A program made the translations under genes and the position numbers. 11,145 nucleotides of DNA from Euperipatoides rowelli (lineage: Eukaryota > Onychophora > Udeonychophora > Euonychophora > Peripatopsidae): the NCBI GenBank assembly GCA_003024985.2, contig PXIH01S0061549.1. One strand, written 5' to 3'. How positions within the stretch are numbered: position 1 is the first letter of the stretch; every line of letters starts with the position of its first letter. The notes beneath the pieces are model-generated. The model was not told the origin of the DNA. It made no database searches and was given only the letters and a program-made list of their open reading frames with translations. Below, in pieces: positions 6,481 through 11,145 of this stretch.

Positions 6481-6994
6481 TTGTTTTTAGCCACGAATTT
6501 TAATGCTTTGACAGCAGATTTCAAACTTTGCCAAGAAATTTAATCAGGTTTCTTTTTTTTCTCGGAAAACTAATAATTTTACAAATGAATAAACAAACAG
6601 TCTAGTATAAATATATATTTTCTAAAAATAATAAAAAAAATCAAATATTTTAGCCAAGTCTTAGCCCAATAATTAAACTATTCTAAAGCTATAACAGAGC
6701 TATCATTTGACCCTGACCATTAATATTTCAATAATTACGATGCCCCATGGAAAAGATTTATTAGTAACTTTTCAAATTTCTAAATTATCTAAAAAAAAGT
6801 CCCATTTTATTAGTTAAAAAATTCATATAAATTTAACGGTACATCACAGAGCAATAAGATTAGGCTTGTTTGAAAGCTGATAAAATTATTTTAAATTTGA
6901 GATAATTTATGCATGTCTGAGGTTAATATTGTTTAGATTATTATTAATATACTTATGATTTTCCGACGTTAGTAGCGCCTAATTAATGGGTTAA
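5745..6994. mobile_element. Possible piggyBac-type non-autonomous element
   Basis: The left boundary is TTAACCCC (from 5745). The right boundary on the minus strand is TTAACCCATTAATTAGG (from 6994). Both fit the piggyBac rule of a TTAA target followed by CCC at the element end, in inverted orientation 1250 bp apart. Similarity beyond the first seven bases is poor, so the terminal repeats are very short or decayed. The interior is A+T-rich and non-coding, with isolated CpG-containing islets near 6309-6329 and 6962-6980, a TGTAAAC/GTTTACA inverted pair (6101-6120) and a compound simple repeat (6440-6480). No DDD transposase is visible. TTAACCC pairs could be coincidental in this composition. 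Confidence 0.3.
6440..6480. repeat. Compound simple repeat: poly-C, poly-A, TA repeat
   Basis: Ten C (6440-6449) run directly into eighteen A (6450-6467) and then an alternating TA tract to 6480. Three simple-repeat classes abut without spacers. Copy numbers should be taken as approximate, because such runs are prone to sequencing and assembly error. Confidence 0.9.
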
Positions 6995-7109
6995 AGAATT
7001 AAATGAAACTAATACATTTGAATTGGCTGTCAATGATTGGCATTCAAAATTGCAAAAAAAAAATCTATAAGTTTAATATACCTTTTGACATTAAATTGTT
7101 TTCAATTTT

Positions 7110-7904
7110 TTTATGCAATTCCTAAATTTTACAAGTCACCTGCAGGATTTAGGTTTGTAACTGTTTGCAAATTTAGTGTATTTAATAATTTGTGATCTAG
7201 TCAATTTTATTTTTACTTTTTTTTTGTGTAATAAGATTGAATTATTTTTTCAAAATATTCATTTGAGAACTCAACTCTTTTAAGGTACTTTCATTTAATA
7301 TTGTTAACACCTTTGAATTTGAGAACCNTTNTATCAAAATCCTGCATCATCTTAGATAACCACCTGAAGGATGNTTTAACATTTTTTTCTATTTAACACA
7401 AAATTTGTATTATTTTTGGAACATTCCAAGAAATTTTGAGATTTGCTATTGATAATTATATTTTTGCATTATTTTTTTTAAATGCAAAAAATCTGAATCC
7501 CAATGGGAATCGCCTATGGTTCAATTCTTACAAATCTTTTTTTTTTTTTTACTTTGAAATTTGCATGTTGAGAAAATGCATCGAGTTCAAGGCTTTTAGG
7601 AAAATTGATGATCTTTATTGAACCACCATTCTATGGTCTTTGACCTAGATATTTATCCTAAGGAACTTAAATTGAAAATAGGCAATTCCTTTTCTAAAGT
7701 GGTATATTTAGAAAATAAAACAGCTAAATTGTGATAAGAAAATTGTTTTTTATTTTATTTAATAGATTTTCAAACATTTCTGTTAATATTTCTAAAAATG
7801 TTTTTCATATTTGTAATACTTTAGATTTTCTTCATAATTTTGCTTTGCTTCTAAATTTAAGGCTATACATTGACTTTTCTGAAGATTGCCTTTTTAATAG
7901 TTAA
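7110..7904 (+). pseudogene. Penelope-like element reverse transcriptase (broken)
   Basis: Collinear blocks across frames identify an RT of the Penelope-like type. PKFYKSPAGFRFVTVCKF (7121-7174) matches the usual L/I-P-K-x-H-K-x-P-x-x-F-R-F entry block. NTFEF (7306-7320) sits where the motif A T-F-D-F is expected and would carry Glu for the catalytic Asp. IDNYIFALF follows, then NPNG (7496-7507) in place of G-I-P-M-G and YFEI in place of the L-F-x-Y-x-Y-E segment. RKIDDL (7598-7615) is the motif C box with both Asp kept. DIYPKELKLKI (7648-7680) and FSNISVNISKNVFHIC (from 7767) are the downstream blocks. Stops at 7193, 7357, 7619, 7732 and 7902 and several frameshifts make it a pseudogene. Ambiguous bases at 7328, 7331 and 7374 fall in or after motif A. 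Neither the thumb end nor an associated nuclease domain was found. Family placement is from memory. Confidence 0.75.
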
Positions 7905-8214
7905 CTCAAAAATCTGGATTGGTTTAATTTCAAATTTCTGTTTGTAGTTATTGTGGCACATTTAAATTTTTTATTTTATCTTTTGTTACCTGATATTGCC
8001 CCAGAAGTCCAAGTTGATTATGCTGTTTTTTTCTCTAGGATCTCTGTTTTTCTATTGGATTAGTGAAATATCAGGATGTTTCACTTTAGGCCTGAGGAGC
8101 TGTGTAGCATAAAAGTTTTGTAACGGGTTTTTTTCTTTAATTTTTTGGCGATTTCTTTTGTTGAATTGCACTTCCAATACCTTTTTTCATGTTCTTGTTT
8201 AATGTTAGGGAGTT
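7905..8214. other. Spacer between Penelope-like and gypsy remnants
   Basis: A+T-rich, with no recognised protein block. A strong-looking splice-acceptor string (TGCTGTTTTTTTCTCTAG, ending 8039) is present, but the 60 bases after it lead only to an unrecognised frame stopping at a TAA near 8110. The integrase zinc-binding HHCC region that should precede the gypsy core was not found here. Confidence 0.4.
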
Positions 8215-9090
8215 TTTTTAGAAAAACAGAACACAAGCTACCATTACAACCATCTGAATTACCAAACAAGCCATGGGAGATTAATCATATAGACCATAAA
8301 TATCCATTGCCTTCAGGTGAATATTTGTTTGACTTGTGGATTTGTATACAAGATTTCCAATTATTGAAATAGTAATATTAACAGGCAGCTTAGAAAACAT
8401 TAAAAAACTAGAAGAAATTTTTGCACTAATCGAAAAACCCTCATCAAATGCGCACGAATAATGGATAATCATTTAATAGCCATGATCTTGCAATGTTCTT
8501 CAGACAACAAAACAACAAGCATAGGAAGATAACACCCAAATGGCTTCAAGCCAACAGTAGCCTACACATAGACTAAATTGAAGATGAAAATTATCGAAGA
8601 TGTTGAAAATATACACAGTATGACTCAAATTTCTCAGCAGTATTTTGTTCAATAGACCTCTAAACATAAGATTACATACAGTAAATGAGTATATACAGTA
8701 CAATCACCGACACTACAGTAAATCAAACAAACATTACCAAAAGACCTATCAAGATGAACATTAACTCAAGCCCCAGGAGACACTGTACTGCTAAGACAAA
8801 AGAAACAAACTACAATCATGGTTTGAACCTGTTCCAGATACAGTTACCAAAGTAAATCAATCTATGATTGCCACACAGCGTCAAGGCCAAAACATCACTC
8901 GAGGTGTTTCTCATTTTAAAATGATAAAATACCATGAGAACACTGATCCTGAGCTAACCCAAATTATGAACACTAACATTTGAAGAGGCTAAACCAATAT
9001 ATGTATCAAAAAAGATCAAGCCCATGGGAGAGGAGACCTACAAAATTGACAGGAATCCTAAACAAGACATTTCTATGATCAAGGTATCCA
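8215..9090 (+). pseudogene. Ty3/gypsy LTR-retrotransposon integrase fragment (broken)
   Basis: This is the C-terminal part of a gypsy-type pol. ELPNKPWE (8256-8279) and IDHKYPLPSGEYLF mark the start of the catalytic core, with the first catalytic Asp at 8292-8294. After a frameshift comes TRFPIIEIV (8348-8374). The second catalytic site reads NNG instead of DNG (8457-8465), followed by a stop at 8466-8468. HRKITPKWLQANS (8520-8558) is the block preceding the catalytic Glu, but the Glu position after QAN is occupied by His. Then come LLFNRPL-like residues (8648-8662), GDTVLLRQKK (8776-8805) and FEPVPDTVTKV (8822-8854) with VSHFK, the C-terminal GPY-type region, ending at TGA 8981-8983. A weak tail continues to about 9090. 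The type resembles Mag/gypsy-like elements of arthropods. The N-terminal pol and gag are absent. Antisense open frames here are shadows. Confidence 0.87.
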
Positions 9091-9620
9091 AAAAAAAGAA
9101 TATGCATTGTGGAAACACATAAAGCCTCCCAATAGCCTGTTGAAAGAATGAACTGAATCCTTTTGATTCTTTTATCGTTAGCCTTGAACTCTAAAGTTTC
9201 AAGATTGACTTTATAGTTATTGCAACAGAACACTTTATTTTAAAGAACTTTTAGGATGAAACAACACTTTAATCAGTTAATTTTAACATTTAACATATTG
9301 CAATGAAAATAAGATCAGAGGGGGGAAAAGGAGGTAATGCAATTTATTTATTCAACGTCTTAACAATCTGGTTATTAATAAAGGTAAAAATAGCCACGCG
9401 AGAACAAACCGAGAAATAGGTAGATTAATCATGATTAGCGGAACTGAAGCAATAGGTTGTCACCTTCTGTAATGTATTGAATATTTAATAATTTTTGGTT
9501 TAGTTTCAACGCTAAGTATGCTCGTTAACTTATTTATCCTAAACACCAACAACCATTTATAAGACAACAATCTTAGAGCATTTACTTTTGAAACAGATTT
9601 TTTTTTTTTAATTTTATAAA
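9091..9620. other. Possible gypsy 3' region, no gene
   Basis: After the last gypsy-like residues no coding motif is seen for about 530 bases. The only landmark is the purine run at 9317-9334. If that is the polypurine tract, an LTR should start near 9335, but no second LTR copy exists in the window for comparison. A 12-bp palindrome (TAATCATGATTA, 9426-9437) is present without assigned function. Confidence 0.35.
9317..9334 (+). promoter_or_regulatory. Possible polypurine tract of the gypsy remnant
   Basis: An uninterrupted 18-base purine run, AGAGGGGGGAAAAGGAGG, lies about 230 bases after the end of the gypsy pol remnant on the same strand. LTR retrotransposons prime plus-strand synthesis from such a tract just before the 3' LTR. 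The following bases (TAATGC) do not start with the usual TG, so the call is tentative. Confidence 0.3.
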
Positions 9621-9639
9621 CAAAAATATCTTATGTCAG

Positions 9640-9849
9640 TTGATGATAGAAGAAACAAGACACAGAAAGAATAGTTCAACTTCATCCTTTGTAGACTTAA
9701 TCTTCTGCACTAATCCAAATATTTTCTCAAATTGTTTCGATCAACCCCTTAGGAAAAGCGATTATTCTACAAGAGTGAAAATTCTACACAAAGCTTCAGA
9801 AAGTCATTTAATAATTTTTACGACTTTAAATCAATTTTTTATCTTTTAG
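9640..9849 (+). pseudogene. Endonuclease C-terminal fragment of LINE C
   Basis: The open frame of 69 codons reads IEETRHRKNSSTSSFVDLIF (codons 3-22) then CTNPNIFSN and LRKSDY. This is the standard end of a jockey/CR1-like endonuclease: E-x-T-R, then S-x-x-D-L-I-F-T-x-x-P, then S-D-H. The catalytic His of the SDH box is Tyr here (TAT at 9763-9765, one C-to-T change from CAT), so the site would be inactive even if the rest were present. The upstream GDFN half is missing; before 9620 there is no recognisable endonuclease. The ATG at 9640 lies inside the domain. Codons after about 50 do not match anything I know. Confidence 0.7.
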
Positions 9850-9994
9850 AAACTATCTTTATTAATTTAAAATTTGAAATTTATTTTTAAAACAAGAAAA
9901 ATTTGAATTAGACTATGCATATTTAAAAAAAAAATTAGTCAAATCATCTCCTTACAAGTACCAATTTTTTTTTATTAATAATAATAATCTAAAC

Positions 9995-10166
9995 AAAAAG
10001 AAAACACCTAAATGGAAACCAAGGCTGTTAAATAACAAATCAAAAAGAACTTCCTTTTTAATAAGTATATAAGAAATAAATCAACATTTTATTATAACAA
10101 TTATAAAACTGCTCACAAAAGGGAAACATCATCAAGGAACAAGAAAAAACGATTACAATACCATTA
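9995..10166 (+). pseudogene. Endonuclease-RT linker of LINE C
   Basis: Reading NKKKTPKWKPRLLNNK in one frame, then IKKNFLFNKYIRNKSTFYYN (from 10039) and NYKTAHKRE in another, this is a lysine/asparagine-rich helical linker. It has the form seen in jockey/CR1-like LINEs: P-W-F/W, then F-x-K-Y, then Y-x-x-Y-K-x-x-R. One stop (TAA, 10033-10035) and one frameshift interrupt it. The segment should be followed by about 250 residues of RT fingers and palm, which are largely missing. Confidence 0.7.
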
Positions 10167-10299
10167 ATCAAGGAAGGAATAGAGAATTTACTATTTTCAT
10201 ACATATTAAGAAAAATAGCCATAAATACAACCATATCAATAAAATTAAAAACAATACAAAATTTAGAGACCCCACTGAAATAATTTAATCAAAATCCAT

Positions 10300-10900
10300 T
10301 ATTAACCAAATTCAAATTTTATTTAAATAATTTGCCAATATTTGAAGATTATGCCCCAGTAAAAGAAAACTCCAATAAAAAAAACAAAGAAATAACTCTT
10401 TATCAATGGCCGGAGATATAAAATTGTTTATGGGAATTAAAAATAAAGATTATTGTGTGAGAATGCAAATTTATTAAATATCCTAAATTGATAATTTGTA
10501 ATGAAAATGAATTGATAATAAATAAGGAAAAGCCTTTATGCACTACTGAAAAAATAATGCAAGATACAACAATAATTATAATAATAATCAGGTAAAAGAT
10601 TTAGAAATCATTTATGATTCAAAATTGTCATTTGATAGAAATATTAAAATAATTTAAGGGAAAATAAAAAAATAATGTTTGGGTTCATAAAATATAAAAA
10701 ATTTTGATAAAATTATTGACAACTATTATAATTATACAGTCTATTATCGATTATGGCCAAGACAAATGAAAAGATTATAAATAACTCTAAAGATGTTTAG
10801 AAAAATGTATAATAAAACAATCAAATACAGACAATATACAATAGATCAACAAAATACCATCTCTCCCCTCAAAAAAAAAATTATAGAGAAGTTAACAATG
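10300..10900 (+). pseudogene. Reverse transcriptase palm end and thumb of LINE C (broken)
   Basis: FKFYLNNLPIFEDYAP (about 10312-10359) corresponds to the L-F-x-x-F-I-N-D-L-P segment. AGDIKLFMGIKNKDYCVRM (10409-10465) corresponds to the catalytic Y-A-D-D box and the following strand. The first Asp of the pair reads Gly (GGA, 10412-10414) and the second Asp is kept. VKDLEIIYDSKLSFDRNI (10592-10645) is the typical V-x-D-L-G-V-x-x-D-S-K-L-S-F block, with Glu where Gly is usual. MFGFIKYKKF follows in a shifted frame, and SPLKKK near 10861-10882 may be the late S-L-E-x-R-R block. Several stops (for example 10655-10657) and frameshifts are present. It is inactive. Confidence 0.75.
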
Positions 10901-10933
10901 AAAAACACAAAATTTTGCACATTAAGACTGTAA

Positions 10934-11145
10934 TTAACCCCGCAGTCGTCACAGTATTTGTGAAATACATAATTCATTTTTAAAAATTAATTTCTAGCTA
11001 TTGCGCTTAGCTATATTATAATACAGCCTTTAATGCTCCTAAATTAATGAGTTTTTTCATCTGTCAATTAGCCGGTGTTGTGAAGGCAACGCATATATCG
11101 ATTTCCTTTGATTTTATCTCTCAGATACACCGCGACACGTATTTC
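10934..11145. other. Unassigned end segment starting with TTAACCCC
   Basis: TTAACCCCGCAGTCGTCAC begins at 10934 and is richer in CpG than the LINE remnant before it. It has the form of a piggyBac-type element end (TTAA target plus CCC), and shares TTAACCCC with position 5745. The partner end would lie beyond the window. The remaining sequence to 11145 shows no coding motif. Confidence 0.25.

Larger units (their letters stand above)
9620..10930 (+). mobile_element. LINE C: degenerate jockey/CR1-like LINE
   Basis: Ordered plus-strand pieces of one LINE are visible: endonuclease C-terminus (9640-9800), the linker (about 9995-10160), the end of the RT palm (about 10300-10450), the thumb region (10589-10700) and a terminal part (10790-10900). 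Spacing from linker to palm box is only about 250 bases, much less than a full RT finger and palm need. An internal deletion is therefore inferred. Both limits are approximate. The 3' side is followed at 10934 by TTAACCCC, possibly the start of another insertion. No poly-A tail or target duplication was identified. Confidence 0.75.

Noticed and set aside
8022-8110. Strong splice-acceptor-like string ending at 8039
   Set aside because: The following frame is short, unrecognised and has no donor; T-rich tracts ending in TAG are expected by chance here.
8676-8722. TACAGTA repeated three times in about 45 bases
   Set aside because: The copies fall inside the gypsy remnant with irregular spacing and do not form a tandem or CRISPR-like array.
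8081-9233. Minus-strand frames at 8081-8269, 8281-8472, 8500-8703 and 9006-9233
   Set aside because: Most lie antisense to the gypsy integrase remnant or its 3' flank and contain no recognisable motif.
9426-9437. 12-bp palindrome TAATCATGATTA
   Set aside because: A single copy in A+T-rich DNA with no surrounding promoter or element structure; chance is sufficient.
1-11145. CRISPR array, bacterial operon or integrated prophage
   Set aside because: There are no regularly spaced repeats, no ribosome-binding-site-led gene series, and every recognised coding remnant is of eukaryotic retroelement type.

Overview
The window looks like non-genic DNA from an invertebrate animal, most likely an arthropod. 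It is A+T-rich, full of homopolymer runs, has no long open reading frame, and is packed with decayed eukaryotic transposable elements. The arthropod guess is an inference: the best-preserved LINE resembles, from memory, an endonuclease/reverse-transcriptase LINE common in ticks and crustaceans. Nothing bacterial or phage-like is present. All family names come from recognising short protein motifs by eye across frameshifts; no search was run.

Bases 1-347 hold a minus-strand LINE endonuclease fragment. Bases about 350-3780 are one plus-strand LINE (LINE A), readable in pieces: endonuclease to about 1099, reverse transcriptase (RT) pieces at 1702-2460 and 2709-3003, and a C-terminal domain ending in a Cys/His cluster at 3554-3611. 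Two younger insertions sit in it. One is a 5'-truncated LINE with a different zinc-binding terminus and a poly-A tail (LINE B, 1186-1698, target duplication TGGATTGTT). The other is a minus-strand tRNA-derived SINE (2471-2708, target duplication CGTAATGTAT). The LINE A reading frame resumes exactly across the SINE duplication. LINE A has also lost the RT palm.

Bases 3780-7110 are mostly unrecognised A+T-rich DNA. They hold one exon-like open stretch (3873-3998), a possible degenerate hAT-type non-autonomous element (4113-5464), a possible piggyBac-type element bounded by TTAACCC ends (5745-6994), and a compound C/A/TA simple repeat.

From 7110 onward three plus-strand retroelement remnants follow one another: a Penelope-like RT (about 7110-7904), the integrase end of a Ty3/gypsy LTR retrotransposon (8215 to about 9090, possible polypurine tract at 9317-9334), and a jockey/CR1-like LINE (about 9620-10930) with endonuclease, linker and RT pieces but most of the RT palm deleted. 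The last 210 bases begin with another TTAACCCC motif and are otherwise unassigned.

No element is intact. Catalytic residues are visibly replaced in the gypsy integrase, the jockey-like LINE and probably the Penelope-like RT. The value of the window is the layered insertion history, an apparently unnamed tRNA-SINE with precise boundaries, and strong strand-asymmetric loss of C in LINE A. I found no evidence for a new functional gene system.
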